DNA of 64,000 bases, taken from the NCBI GenBank assembly GCA_033002965.1, contig JAURVB010009377.1, positions 1-64,000 of the forward strand, read 5' to 3'. The stretch is from Piper betle. Taxonomy: Eukaryota > Streptophyta > Magnoliopsida > Piperales > Piperaceae. The notes below the pieces were generated by a model. That model was not told the DNA's origin, did not search any database, and was given only the letters and a program-made list of their open reading frames with translations. The position numbers and the translations under genes are program-made. Below, piece by piece: positions 35,413-47,130 of the stretch. Every line of letters begins with the position of its first letter. Positions within the stretch are counted from its first letter, which is position 1.

Positions 35413-36125
35413 TTGTTGGGTTGGCCAAACCAAATAGAGGATTGTGGAGATCACAAATTCCCCAACCCATTTCCATTCTTGTGCCTCCCACACGTTCCCT
35501 CCTCCTCCTTCCCCCCACCCATAGGTATCTACCCATTTCTTCATGAACACATCATTCTTTCTTTTCTTGTTTTTTTGTGTAAAAGTAAATTGATGGGATT
35601 AACTATTGGATCATGCTGTTTTTCATCAATCTATCCCAAATTTGATTGTTTTTTGCATTTTGTGGTGCTTGTGTTTGGATTCGCTTAATTTCTTATATGG
35701 GTCCTTTTTTTAAACAAAAATTTTTTTTATGGTCTACTTTGGGTAGATATATCTTGTGTTTACTGTTATCTGGGATTCGCTAACCCAATTTGACCCATGC
35801 TATTTTTTTATTGCAAATTTGTTTCCTTTTTTCACTATTTTTTCAATGTTATTTATGATTGATCATGAGACGCCGTCATTTTTATCATGTTCTGGGTGTG
35901 GAAGATTTCGTCACCTGGGTAAGATTTGTAGCCCGTTGACCTCGGGTTTTGTTTGATGAAGCTCATCAAAGTTTATGATTGAGTCTGCAAAATTTGATGA
36001 AAACCTTGTTTGGAGGGGAAGCTCATACAATTTTGATTTCATGGTGGAGGGGAGATAGGCGAAATTGTGGATTGATTTTAACTGATTCACTTCTTGTTTT
36101 GTGCAGTTGTCGCGGATTTCTGAAA
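35413..36125 (+). promoter_or_regulatory. Probable leader exon and leader intron of the gene at 36126
   Basis: A pyrimidine-rich leader (35440-35524) ends in AG|GTATCT at 35524/35525, and a good acceptor TTGTTTTGTGCAG ends at 36106, 20 bases before the ATG. This gives a leader intron of about 580 bp, T-rich as plant introns are. The promoter should lie upstream of about 35440. The transcription start is not determined. Confidence 0.5.
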
Positions 36126-37386
36126 ATGGACTTTTTCTTGAGAGGACTGAACGAAGGTTCAACCGACGGATCCGGCTCCCACATGGACATCCAGCGATGC
36201 CCATTTCTTAGGAACATCAATGAACCCACAAACTTCTCCTTCTCCCCGATTAGCTTTAGCTCGCCCGTGAGTTGCTTTGTTCATTCCTAACTTCCTTGGA
36301 CATGGTATGGATGTTTAGTAGCTTGTAGCATGTTATTGATATTTATTGTATTGTTCCATCTCCAGGTTCGGGGTGCTAAAGGTCCAATTTTTGAAGATGG
36401 TCCGAATTTTGATACGGCGTTTAGGCTCTTCCACGGCCGTGATGGAGTGGTACCTCTTTCTGAAAGATCATATAAAGAGGCTGATCCTTCCTCACAACAA
36501 TCTACACCACAATTCAACCCTCTCGCTGCAAAAGCAGCGACAATCAGTCTTTCTGCGTTTGGGCCTGGAGGTCCCTTCAGCTTTGATGCTTTCTCTGACA
36601 AGTGGAAACAGCCAAAGAAGTCCGGGAAGAAGGAAAATTTCTCTAAGGTAAAATGTTCAACCCAATTTCTTCTTTCTATAAAATTATAACCAGTACATTA
36701 CTGATTGCTGCTAGTTATCGTTTCAGAGAGCAAAACACTTATATGTCAATCTTTTCTTTCAGAGACGTGATTCATCTTCCCATGAGGCTGTTAGCAATGA
36801 GTGGCTAGAAACAGGAAACTGCCCAATCGCTAAGTCCTACAGAGCTGTCAGCAATGTTCTACCTCTATTTGCAAAGGCTTTGCAACCTCGACCGGGAATG
36901 AAGCTAAGATGTCCTCCTGCCGTGGTTGCTGCAAGGGCTGCTTTGGCCCGTACTGCCTTTATAAAAACCCTACGCCCTCAACCTCTACCATCGAAAATGT
37001 TTGTGATAGCTATGCTAGGCATGGCAGCGAATGTTCCTCTGGGAATTTGGAGAGAACACACTGAGAAGTTTTCACCTTCATGGTTTGTTGCTGTCCATGC
37101 AGCTGTGCCATTCATAGCTATGCTTAGAAAGTCCGTCTTGATGCCCAAAACTGCCATGGCATTCACCATTGCCGCTTCCGTCCTGGGTCAGGTTATCGGT
37201 TCAAGGGCAGAGAGGCATCGGCTTAAGGCATTGGCTGCATCTCAAGCTGAAGTTGCAGTCGATGCCCAAACAGGTTCCTCCAGCAGGATAGTCCTTGGTG
37301 TCAGCAACACTGGCCAATGTAGTGAGGAATCTGCTTGGGAACCTCTTCCACTCAAGGCAGCTTTTACTCCAGTTGTCAGCAACTGA
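36126..37386 (+). CDS. Plant protein of unknown function, 348 aa, three coding exons
   Basis: Exons 36126-36266, 36366-36647 and 36763-37386 join in phase 0 with canonical sites (CCC|GTGAGT, CCAG|GTT, AAG|GTAAAA, TTTCAG|AGA), giving 348 codons plus a stop. The first 140 residues are polar and Gly/Ser/Pro-rich, with a basic KQPKKSGKKE stretch at the exon 2 end. The C-terminal half is more hydrophobic and looks folded: PLFAKALQPRPGMKLRCPPAVVAARAALAR-type helices (not quoted in full), a moderately hydrophobic segment near 220-237, another near 249-262 and a third near 271-288. These could be amphipathic helices or weak membrane segments. I recognise no named domain. The splice phasing and clean frames argue for a real gene. 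It is convergent with RPA1, about 1.05 kb away. Confidence 0.85.
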
Positions 37387-37467
37387 TGTGTGTTTTTTAA
37401 TACATCCTAAATGATTTCAGTCCGTGATTGGGATGGTTCTGCCCGTCTTGCGTGTGAAAATGTGAGA

Positions 37468-37473
37468 AATAAA
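37468..37473 (+). terminator. Putative polyadenylation signal AATAAA
   Basis: AATAAA lies 82 bp after the stop codon of the unknown gene, followed by T-rich sequence. Confidence 0.5.
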
Positions 37474-37479
37474 AGCACC

Positions 37480-38439
37480 AAATTCATTGATGTTGTAATT
37501 TGATCTTATGTTGTATGTGGTAGCATTTAAAAGATTGTTTATTAATAGTGTGACATTTATAACTTTTATATGGGTAACATTTTCAGCTGAACCCAAGTGA
37601 TTTCATGTGCACAACAGGCACAGGCTTTTCAAGGGATTCGTTTTAGTTTTTCTTGATGGATGCAAATAAAGCTCTTGCTACCTTGCTTTGTTGATTCCCT
37701 TCTTAGACGTGATATAATGTAGTATTCTTCAATGGGGTCTGAATTTCATAACACCATTTACAGGAAAGAACACTTAAGCAAATATTCCAGAATCAAAACA
37801 TAACGGAACAATTTTAACAAATGTTGAATACTTGATACGCAATAGTTGAAGTCCCCTATTAGTAGTTTACCTTCGTGTCATCAGTTTTTTTACACAAAAT
37901 AAGATGATAAATCCAAAAAATTCTCAGAGCCCAGCGCTCTACTTCCTCGTATTTTCAATCTTATGATATGTATTTATGTCTAGATTAACCATAAAAAAGT
38001 AGAAAATTTAACTCATTTTCACCATTTTCTCATTTCTAGTCAATCTAAGCTGAGCTACGGGCCATATCAGGTCATTCAAATAATAGCTTAATTATTTCCA
38101 CTATATATAAGAGAAAACTAATTCTAACTTCTAATAACTACCGCAAAATCACTAAATTATCAATTTCATCACCAGAAAACATCATTAGCCATAATAACAT
38201 CTACAAAAGCAGCCCACACAAAAGTCGAAATAAAGAGTTCTTTTTCCTAGAATAAAAGAAGACTTATACATCCACTAGACAAAGCACATGTTGAACAGAC
38301 AGTCAACAAAAGGTGAACCCTAAAATATTTCAGCCACGACATATCTACCATTCAACTACATGAAGAAATTCTATGGTAGGCTGCTGTACTATTTTACTTC
38401 CAAAAGAGATTAGGTAGTAACTTTGTTTCAAGCCGTTGC
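37480..38439. other. Intergenic DNA between two convergent genes
   Basis: AT-rich sequence holding the 3' UTRs of the unknown gene (+) and RPA1 (-). No further gene or repeat is recognised. Confidence 0.6.
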
Positions 38440-41400
38440 TCAACCCCTAGTGTATGCTCCATACCTGGTGGTGACATTAGCACTAGCGGAAGGGCAATCT
38501 CTCGCCCAGTGACCACTTTGGTTACATTTAAAACACTTGCCAAAGGAACTATCACCAGCTGCATCAACACGATTATAAGAAACTTGATTAACTTGACATC
38601 CAGTTCTCATTGATTGCTGAGCTTGTCCATTCAAAAGCCTCGGGCAATTATTAGGGTAATGCCCCAGAGCACCACAGTTGCTGCACACAATGTAAGCTCC
38701 ATTAGCCCCCATAGCCGGCCCGCCGACACCAACAGAATTACCAAATTGTCGATCAGAAAAGCCACCCCCGCCATACCCATTTCCGGAAAATTGAGCAGTT
38801 TGTCTAACACCCATATATTGATTATTTGCAACACTTGTGGCCAAGCCACGAGATGCATTAGGATCATCTGTAGCAGGATTATTGAGCAAACTCAATAAAT
38901 ACCTGCTCTCTTGAGAGAAGTTCAATCTCTCTGCCTTCGCGACTGTCGCTTTTACTCGTTGTTCATCACCAAACATCTCCTCCTTGACTTTCAACTTGAA
39001 GAGAAACTGAGTGAAGAGGATTTCTTTCAAAATCTTATTGAACTTGGCATCGTCATCGTCTTCATATTTTAACATATAGAGCTCTCTAGCAGAAATGCCC
39101 ATAATCTCCTCTCCACTCTCCTGAAATGCAGTCACCCAAGTAGCACCAGTGAAATCGTGAATTTGAAGTTGCAGAAGATATCGGTAGTCACACTGAGGAA
39201 ATGACTGGTCACATCTGTCACAATGCCACATGCCATCACCATTGTTGTTAACTTTCTTGTTGCATTTTCGGTCCCCGATCATCAGTGGACAAGCAGTGTA
39301 CCAGAAATTGTCAGCTTTCATGAAGTAAATTTTTGCACTAACAGTTATCCAATCAGGCTTCTCCGATCTTCCAAGGCCTTCGTCCTTGATTTGCGACACA
39401 GTTTTCCGCATATCTGACCTTCCAATAGCAGAAGAGTCCCTGGATATTGAGACTGTTGAAACATTTTTTCCCTCTTTACTGTACCACTCATGGAGCTTCT
39501 GAGCCTCCGGAAATTCTGGGTTTATGAAAATCTGGCTTGTGGAAATAGTACCGATTGTCTTTCCATTAAACTCATTAACTCTAGCGGCCTTTACTGCCAA
39601 AACAGGAAATGCCCCTGCATCACACATATTCTGCAGTTGCTGGCCTTCCACATTGCAGAAACTACCCCAAAGTGTCAGCTCCACGCTTAGACCTGATGCA
39701 TCCTGCAACTGAAGCGTTCTCTTAAGGGTTTCGGTACCTGTTTTCCTCAGTATTGTACTAGGTGGATTTATCGAACAAACGATACCAATGACATCTACCA
39801 TAGTATTAGTCTCCATGCCTTGAATATCACCTATGGGCCGGAAATTAAATTGCTGTTTGGGTATTGAACTGTCTTCTTCAGGACAAAGTTCAATGGTTGA
39901 AGCAGACTCCAAAAGTATCTCCCAATCGTTATTCAGGTGATTGAAATTCTTTTGAGCTGGTTTAAGGCTTCCTTTAGATACCAAATACACTTTACCAGCT
40001 TCAATTTGGCCATAAAATTGTTCAGCAGCTGCATTAAACGCGGTTGCTCGAATCTCGCCACCATTAGAATCAAGTAAATCAAATGAAAATACTTTTCCCT
40101 CCCCTCTTGGATTGTTGTAGCGTCTAAGTTCACCCTTAGCTGTAACTCGAGCCTTTATTGTCCATCGGCCTTGATATGGATTCAGAGCAGCAATAGGAAC
40201 CAACCTTTCTGAAGCTTCGTTTTTGGCTATGGGCCCTCTGTTCAAGCTGTTCAGGTACAAAGAAGGTTGTTGATTGTAAGATGACTGTGCAGATCGTCCA
40301 TATGAATTTGACAAAGGTCTTGACGTAGCAGCAAGATTGTTGTAACCTCCTAATCCAGAAGGCATAGAACCATTTTCTACTTTAACATATGAAGCAACCG
40401 CACCACTAGCATTCCGACCTGAAACATGCCGAACAGCAAACATATTATATGGCTGAGCATATCCTACTAGTTCTGCTTTTGGATGCAAAACTAAAATGCC
40501 AACTTTACCGTGTTCCGAAGATGCAAAACCAGTGGAAGGACCTCCATAAGGCTGGTGATTAGTAGCTCCAACTCCTGGTTGATTCATAGAAGATGACTGC
40601 CCAGTAACCGTTCCAGCATCCACATATGGCTTAGGTTCTCCAATGGGTTCAGACTTCTCCACAACTATTTCTAAGTTGATAACAATGATAATTCTATGCA
40701 AAAAAGTAGGCAATGCAGTAAGTAAAATAAAATGAGATTGCAAAAGTACAAGAAGATAGAAGAAAGGGTAAAAACAAAATACTTCTATGGCATAATTTTT
40801 GTTGATCTGCTAAATTTCAAGCCTTTCCTAATTTATTAACTCTCTATATTGTGAATAATTCCATGGTGCTACAGAAGATTCAACTCTGAAACAATCAATC
40901 AAGCCGTATATGTCTACGAAGATTCCTGCAACTTCATCACAAAGGGGTTGAACAAGCTTGCATGGTTGATTAATTGATTTTAAACCAACGGAGAAAAGGA
41001 GCTCACAAAATGTGGACAAGAGGTTCCCATAAAAATTTTTTTTCTCAAAACAAACAGATGCTGGTTGTTACTAAAACAAGGCACTCAAAAATCAATATGA
41101 TAGGATGTAAAAAAAAAGACCAAAAATACAAAAAAAAGATCCAACAGTTCAAATTATGCATTTCCATCATTCTCAGGATACTCAAACACAAACTAGAACA
41201 AACGAATATCATATATATCCATCAGACAGTGCATGAAAAAAATGACTCAAATTGCCAGTTTATAGAACAAAGAACTAATATAAATATAGCTGGCTTCACG
41301 AATAAGAGAGTACATACTGAAAATGTTAAGGAGAAAAAGGAGAAATGATCAAACATAAGTTTCATCAATAAGCAGTAGGAACAAAAGATTAGCAGATAAT

Positions 41401-41905
41401 CATCAAGTAGTGCGTGCAAGACATTTCAAATAGCATGATTCATAGCAGTGACCTTGCACTGTTAGAAAAAGAACGCTATCCAAGTGGTGCAAAAAGAAAA
41501 ATAATAGAACATAAATTTCATCCGCCAACAGCAAAACAAGCAATTATAAGATAATCATCAAGCAGTGTACCAAAGACATTTTAAATTGGCGTGATTCATA
41601 ACACAGTGAGGAAAAAATACCATCAATTGATATATATAAAAAAAAGAATTTAAATACCACCAATCAAGTAGTATATGAAAGGTGTCTTCAGTTGTCATGG
41701 TTCACAGAAATAACCTTGACACAGTAAGAAAAAGACTGGCATTAGTTGGATAAAAAGAGAGTGATAACTAGATATAAATTTTAACAATCAACAACAAGGC
41801 AAAAGATTGTCTAAAATTATAAACGCCATATGAAAGATAACTGCAACTGCGAAGGTTCATAGCAGTAACCCTTACAGGATAAGAAAAAGAATGCCATAAA
41901 TTGAC

Positions 41906-41951
<46 letters not shown>

Positions 41952-43566
41952 AAACATGATATTCATCAATCAGAGAAGAGCAAGCAATTGTCAGATAATA
42001 ATGAAGTGACGTAGGAAACATATCTCAAATTACCATGAATTGTACAGCAAAACTATCACAGTAAGAAAATGGATGCCAACAACTAATGTAAAAGGAGAGA
42101 GAATTAAAAATGTACGTCATTTGATCAACAGTAGAACAAACTATTATAAGACAAGCATCATGAAGCCTATTAGAGATAACTAAAATTGCAAAGTTTTATA
42201 GCATTAACACACATACAGTAAGAAAAAGACTAAAACAAATTGATGCAAAAAGAGAAAGAGCTTAATGTGGTAACCATCTATCAACAATAGGAAAAGAATG
42301 ATCAGATAATCACGAAGTAGTGCACTAAAAAAAACTCAGACTGATACCGTTTGTAGCAAACACAAACACAGTAAGAAAAAGAATGCAATCAATTAACGCT
42401 GCCCATACATCAACAGAAGAAAAGAAAACAATTGTCAGATTACCATCAAGTAGTGCACTAAAGATAACTCAAATTGATATTGTCTTAGCGTTAACACTAA
42501 CACAGTAAGAAACAATTGACACTAACGGAGAGAGAATCAAACAAGCTGTTCATCCATCAACATAGAACAAATAATTATCAAATACTGCACTAAAGATAAC
42601 TATGATTGATATCAATTGTAGCATTAACACTATCACAGTAAAAAAATAGGATACATTCTATTAACGCTCAAAAAGATAGATAAATAAAAATGTATGCCAA
42701 TAAATCAACATTAAAACAACGAATTACGTCAGATAATCATAAAGTAGCGCACTAAAAATAACTCAAAGTGCGACAGATTTTAGCCCAAACACAAATGTAA
42801 TAAGATTAAAAAGAATACAACCAATGGAAACAAATGATGAGACATGATTAAACATGAATCTCTAAATAAGCATAGCACCAACCCTAACAGAATGTTGGGA
42901 AAAAGAAACACAATATAATCCATCAACAGCAGAACAAATAATAATCGCATATTCAACGATTACCGCACTAAAGATAACTCAAGTTGTCATAATTCATAAG
43001 AACAACATCAACACAGTTAAAAAAACAGTAAAACACATACGGCAATGGATCAACAGCATAACCAACGAGTCATCAGACAACCATCAAGTAGTGCAATATA
43101 GAGAGCTCAAATTTCAACGGATTGTAACATTAACACAAATGGGAGCAAAAAAGAAAAAAGGATATAATCAATTGATGCAAAAATTGGAAACTAACATTAA
43201 GAATGAATCCCATCGATCAACAGTAAAACAATCATGAATCTGTAAATAAGCATAACATAAACGCTAACAGATATATATATATATATACTTGCGGTTCTGG
43301 ATGAGATTGCAGATGAACTCGGTGAGTTGGACGACGGAGCCCTTCTGGAGGCGGCCGGACTTGATGACGGGGTTCATCTGGGTGGCGAGCATGGCGGGCT
43401 GGAGGTGGAGGCCGTCGGAGAGCACCATGCGGTAACGCTCGTTGGCGGTGTTCGCGGTGTTCACCGGCCGCAGGTCCAGCACCTGCAGCAAGGGCTTCAG
43501 ATCGGCATCGCCGCTGCAGATCATCGCGATCGACCCGTTCGAGAGGTTCGGTGGTGGAGCCGCCAT
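38440..43566 (-). CDS. RPA1: Replication protein A 70-kDa DNA-binding subunit, CCHC-type
   Basis: This is the large subunit of the heterotrimeric single-strand DNA-binding complex used in nuclear replication, repair and recombination. There are two coding exons on the minus strand, 43566-43289 and 40693-38440. The donor is AA|GTATAT, the acceptor TGCATAG|AATT, and the split lysine codon is restored to give NRKIIIVIN; the product is 843 aa. The DBD-F domain is encoded mainly by exon 1 (SNGSIAMI, QKGSVVQLTEFI). DBD-A starts near residue 269 (RWTIKARVTAKGELRRY) and DBD-B follows. DBD-C has its zinc ribbon near 563-590 (cysteines in CPLMIGDRKC and CDRC) and the FQESGEEIMG motif. The tail adds two CCHC zinc knuckles (763-776, 813-826), as in the RPA1C/RPA1E group of plants, which is tied more to repair than to bulk replication. 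The exact paralogue is my inference. The intron is 2595 bp. The first 17 codons of the open frame upstream of IIIV are intronic. Confidence 0.95.
41380..43260. repeat. Degenerate tandem array inside the RPA1 intron
   Basis: Some 12 units of roughly 110-180 bp repeat the order CATCAAGTAGTGCACTAAAGATAACTCAAATTG, then a short GTAGCATTAACAC-like block, then CACAGTAAGAAAAAGAATGC, then AATTGACGCAAAAAGAGAGAG and ATCAACAGTAGAACAA. Copies of the AGTAAGAAAAAG word lie near 41460, 41613, 41720, 41880, 42060, 42220, 42370, 42505, 42640, 42806, 42895 and 43015. A GA microsatellite (about 41908-41947) grew inside one unit. Confidence 0.8.
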
Positions 43567-43984
43567 GGCCGATCTCGATCTCGGAGAGAAGTGATCGGGT
43601 CGTGGGGAGTTGAGGAGGACGAAGCGGGAAACGCGGAGGGAGAGTGTGTGAGTGGCGCGGGGAAGCGGTTTAAGTTGTGTGCAGTTTTTAGAGGGAAAAA
43701 GATGGCGCGCCCGCCGTTTTGCTTGTTTTCTAAATCGGCTGGGCCTCAGCACCATGTATGTTGTGTCTGTGCATTTTGGCCAGGCCCATTCCCGATTTCG
43801 GCAGGCCCATTTTGGGTGTTTTCTTTTTAGCTAGTCATCCCTTTTAGACATTTTACTTTGAACTTTTTAGTCCCAAAAAAAAAGAAGCTTTTTTCTATGA
43901 GAAGGGCTGAGGTGGTGTGCCTATCCGATTACAAATACGGCCCAGATGCATTGTTTTCAAAAAAATTTTTAATTTGTTTCCCAA
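43567..43984 (-). promoter_or_regulatory. RPA1 5' flank, presumed promoter
   Basis: The sequence upstream of the RPA1 ATG contains a GC-rich patch at 43700-43720 (GGCGCGCCCGCCG) and a 5' leader with CACTCTC-type words. I see no definite TATA box. Replication genes are often E2F-regulated, but I do not find an exact TTTSSCGC site. Confidence 0.35.
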
Positions 43985-44700
43985 AGGTGCCGGCCGTGGC
44001 GGCGCCGCTTCTGGCCAAGGGCAGCAACTGTGCCGCCTAAGGCCAAGGACGGCCATGTCTGGCCACCCTGCAGTGCGCTAGTAGGGTAGGGGCAAGGTGT
44101 GGAGGAGGGGGAGGGAGACGCCGCCGGTGAGGTGGCAAAGCCAGCCAAGCTCAACTACGGAGTTGTCTATGGCGAGGGTGGCGGCGAGAGGGGGACGAAG
44201 GAGAGGATGACGTGGGATGGGTAGTGGGTCGCCGATGTTGGCGGTGGCGAGGGGAGGGCGACTATCTTATAATAAGAGTCAGCCGATTCAAGTGGAAGGG
44301 GGAGAAGGGCAAGGGGGTCGCCAGGGGATGGGCCGGCAGGGGGGTGGGGGGGAAGACCAGGGCAGGGGGCGGGAGGAGCGAGGGCAGCGGAGCAGCAGCG
44401 GGGAAGGGAAGAGATATGACGGGGGCAGAGGTGGGGGGGGGCGGAGGTGGGGGGGGCGGGGTGGGGGGTGCAGACTAGGCGGTGAGGGGAGACCGAGGGT
44501 CTTCTCCGTGTTGTGGAGACTGAGCAGCGGCTGGAAAGATGGGCGATGACTCGGCGATGTGTTGGCAATGACCGGCGGCGTCGATCGGCTGTGGTGCGGC
44601 GGCCAGGGGTGATGTTGGTAACCTGAATCGGGGCAACATCGAGGATTTCGGGGGGGGGCGAGGGCGGGTGGAGGAGAGAAGCATCGGGAGGGAAAAATAG
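43985..44700. other. GC-rich island with G-runs upstream of RPA1
   Basis: An abrupt block of GC-rich DNA (GGCGG, GGGG runs, densest at 44330-44480) inside AT-rich sequence. Frames are open on both strands but encode low-complexity Pro/Ser or Gly/Arg strings, so I do not call a gene. It resembles the GC-rich interior of the foldback element at 60401-61312 in composition only; no terminal repeats are seen here. Confidence 0.5.
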
Positions 44701-45180
44701 GTCGGTGGTAATATAGTAAATTAAAATTGACAAGACTCTGTCTCAAGTAAAAAATAATAACTATCTCGCAATATATCTTTAAAAAAATCCAAAAATTATG
44801 GGAAAATCTCTTAAAATATAATACATACCATAACATCATAATGATATGTTATATAATTAATAACTCACCCAAACTACCTTATAACGTATCCTAATGCATT
44901 ATATAACTCCACCGATTTTGACTGATTCAAGTAAACCAATTCTTGTCCGATTTTTGATAAATCGCTCTGATTCAATGAACTCCCTTCCACCCGGCCCGGT
45001 CTCCCCTCATCCTTGTTTCCACCAAGTCAAAATTCGGGTGAGAATCTGCTTGGATCGGCAAGAATTGGGCAATTTTTTGTCCGATTTTTGGGAAAAATGA
45101 TCCACCCTAATTTTGACCCGGTTTTCTACCGAGCCGAGTTAAATCGGCCGCTTTTGAGTGGAATCGATCGATTTTTGCAA
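44701..45180. other. Intergenic DNA with a short inverted repeat
   Basis: No gene is seen. GTCAAAATTCGGGTG (45026-45040) and CACCCTAATTTTGAC (45103-45117) form an inverted repeat with one mismatch. Confidence 0.55.
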
Positions 45181-46274
45181 CTATGGCTGGTGTTATAGCA
45201 GTGATTCATGGGCGTTGCCGGGAACTAGGGTTTGGGTGTTGTCCCTAGGTTTCCCGCGTCCATGAGGGGGTAGCGGTGGCTATCCAAGTGGTGGAAACAA
45301 CATGTTGAGGGTAACCCGTGTTAAGTTGCAGGTTACAAACTGAGGTGCACGAGGCTGCCGAGTAACCGAGCATGGCAATGGAGCATGGCGTTGGGTTACA
45401 GCAGTTGTGTCGGCACATGGGTCGGTATTTGGTGTATCGAGCATGTGGCCGAGTCCAGTCGATAAACCTCAAGTTGCTGCTGATCGGTGTTTGGGCCGGC
45501 AAATCGAGATTGTGGTGCAACCGTGGACCAAGCAGGCTACTGAGCCGAGTGTGCAGCACAGAATGCCGAGCAGCCGCTAGTACCAAGCAAAATAGCGGAA
45601 CTGTGTTGTGGAGCAGTACCGAGCACTGTAGCAGGCGAGCGCGAGGTTGTGCGCACAGGTGTGCACACGAGTGAGCGACAGGCGCACTGTTGTGCGAGCG
45701 CACAGGTGCACGAGCGCGTTGCTGCTTGGGTGCGTTGGTGCGCGGGTGCGCGGATGCGTGGGTGTGCGGGTGTGTGCGGGCACGGTATGGCGCACACAGA
45801 CGTTTGCGTGAACGAGCGCGCACGGGTGTGCTCGCAGGCGCAAGCGCAAGCGGGCTCTGGTGCACGCGGCAGTGCATGAGCATGCACGAGTGGCAGGTCT
45901 GGTGCAGGGCAATGGTGGTGGACCTTTGCCAGCATATGTTCGATGGATTGCTGAGGGAGGTTGGACCATGTCTGGACGTTGCTGGGGTCAAGCCGGCGGG
46001 CGAGACGGGATGACCAGCCAAGGGGTTTGTGATGAAGCTTCAAGCTGGGGGCATATCTTGGTGGAAGATCTGATATGCATATCCAGGGATGTGAAGGCTG
46101 CAACAGACTTCTGGAGATAACCACAAGGCCGTTGGGGTGAACCTGGATGTGGTGTGGTGTTAGGTTGTTGGATACGGTGAGATTTGCATATCTTTGTGGA
46201 TAGAGATGCTGGATCCGGAGTTATCTAAAACAGAAGGGGCGTGCATATATGCATGGGGTTATGCTGGAAAAAGA

Positions 46275-46500
46275 GACGGGTAGATCAGAGAAAGGATCAC
46301 CAGGTCGGTGGATCAGAGAAAGGATCACCAGGTTGGTGGATCAAGAAGATCACCAGGTGGGTGGATCAGAGAGGAGGATCACTAGGTCGGTGGATCAGAG
46401 AGGAGGATCACCAGGTGCATGGATCATAGAGGAGGATCACTAGGTCGGTCGATCAAGAAGATCACCAGGTGGGTGGATCCAGGAAGATCACTGGATCAGA
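46275..46500. repeat. GGATCA-based minisatellite
   Basis: Eight or nine copies of a 23-29-bp unit of the form GGTGGATCAGAGAGGAGGATCACCAGGTC, with a shorter variant (GATCAAGAAGATCACCAGGTGGGT). Each unit holds two GATCA words, one GGATCA and one GATCAC. It is absent from the homologous part of R1. Confidence 0.88.
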
Positions 46501-47056
46501 AAGGAAGGACGTGGGAGTGGATCAAGAGAGAAATCGAGTCCGGTGAGGAGGAGAGTTCTTGATATTCCAGGCGTGTTCCTTTGTGAGGAAAGCAGCGGGG
46601 TACGGCTAGTGAGAAAGAAGCGTGGAGTTGCTGCAGCCAGTGTTCGTGGTGAGCGCTAGAACTCCATCGGCCTGTTGGAAACCAGGTACACATTGTCAGG
46701 TTGTTTGTGTTGGTAGTCGGGATAGGATTACTCAGGGAGTAATTCCTGTGTGCGCCTTTGTATTTGGGTACATGAGGGCGAGGCTGTGGGGGCTGTCCAC
46801 AAGCCGAGCAGGTGCTTGAGGGGAGAGTTCAAGTGCTTGTAAAATCCTTATGATCGGGTTAATGATATAAGGTTAGGAAGTGTTTTCCCATAATCTATGT
46901 TTTGCTTGTTGGCTGGCGTTTAGACAGGGAACTTCTATATCCTAGGTCATGGTCGAAGTTTACATGGCAGCCAGTTGTGGGAACGGGTGCTGAGACGAGT
47001 AAGGGCAGACGGCACGAACCCAAGATGCGTAATTGCTGGTTGAGCAATCGGGCAGA

Positions 47057-47130
47057 TGGCTACCGACACGCCTTGCCGAGGTGCTGTTTGACTTATGGAA
47101 CAGCTTATCGGCAAGGCGTGTCGGTAGCCA
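47057..47130. repeat. Perfect 23-bp inverted repeat (hairpin)
   Basis: The left arm 47057-47079 and right arm 47108-47130 are exact reverse complements (TGGCTACCGACACGCCTTGC plus CGA). The 28-bp spacer can itself pair GCTGTT with AACAGC. The corresponding place in R1 (about 1270-1320) has no such arms. Confidence 0.95.

Noticed and set aside
40694..40743. ATG at 40743 as the start of RPA1
   Set aside because: The first 17 codons of that frame are intronic. A splice to the exon at 43289-43566 restores the conserved N-terminal domain with a split lysine codon.
43690..43725. E2F site in the RPA1 promoter
   Set aside because: A GC-rich CGCGCC/CGCCG patch is present, but no exact TTTSSCGC or its complement could be found.
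44167..44839. Pro/Ser-rich frames of about 185 codons on the minus strand
   Set aside because: Low-complexity translation of a G-run island. Several frames are open at once, with no start context or homology.
45245..46124. Long overlapping minus-strand frames (up to 258 codons) in repeat R2
   Set aside because: They come from GC-rich GAGC/GTGCG repeated words, overlap in two frames, show no domain and lie inside a dispersed repeat.
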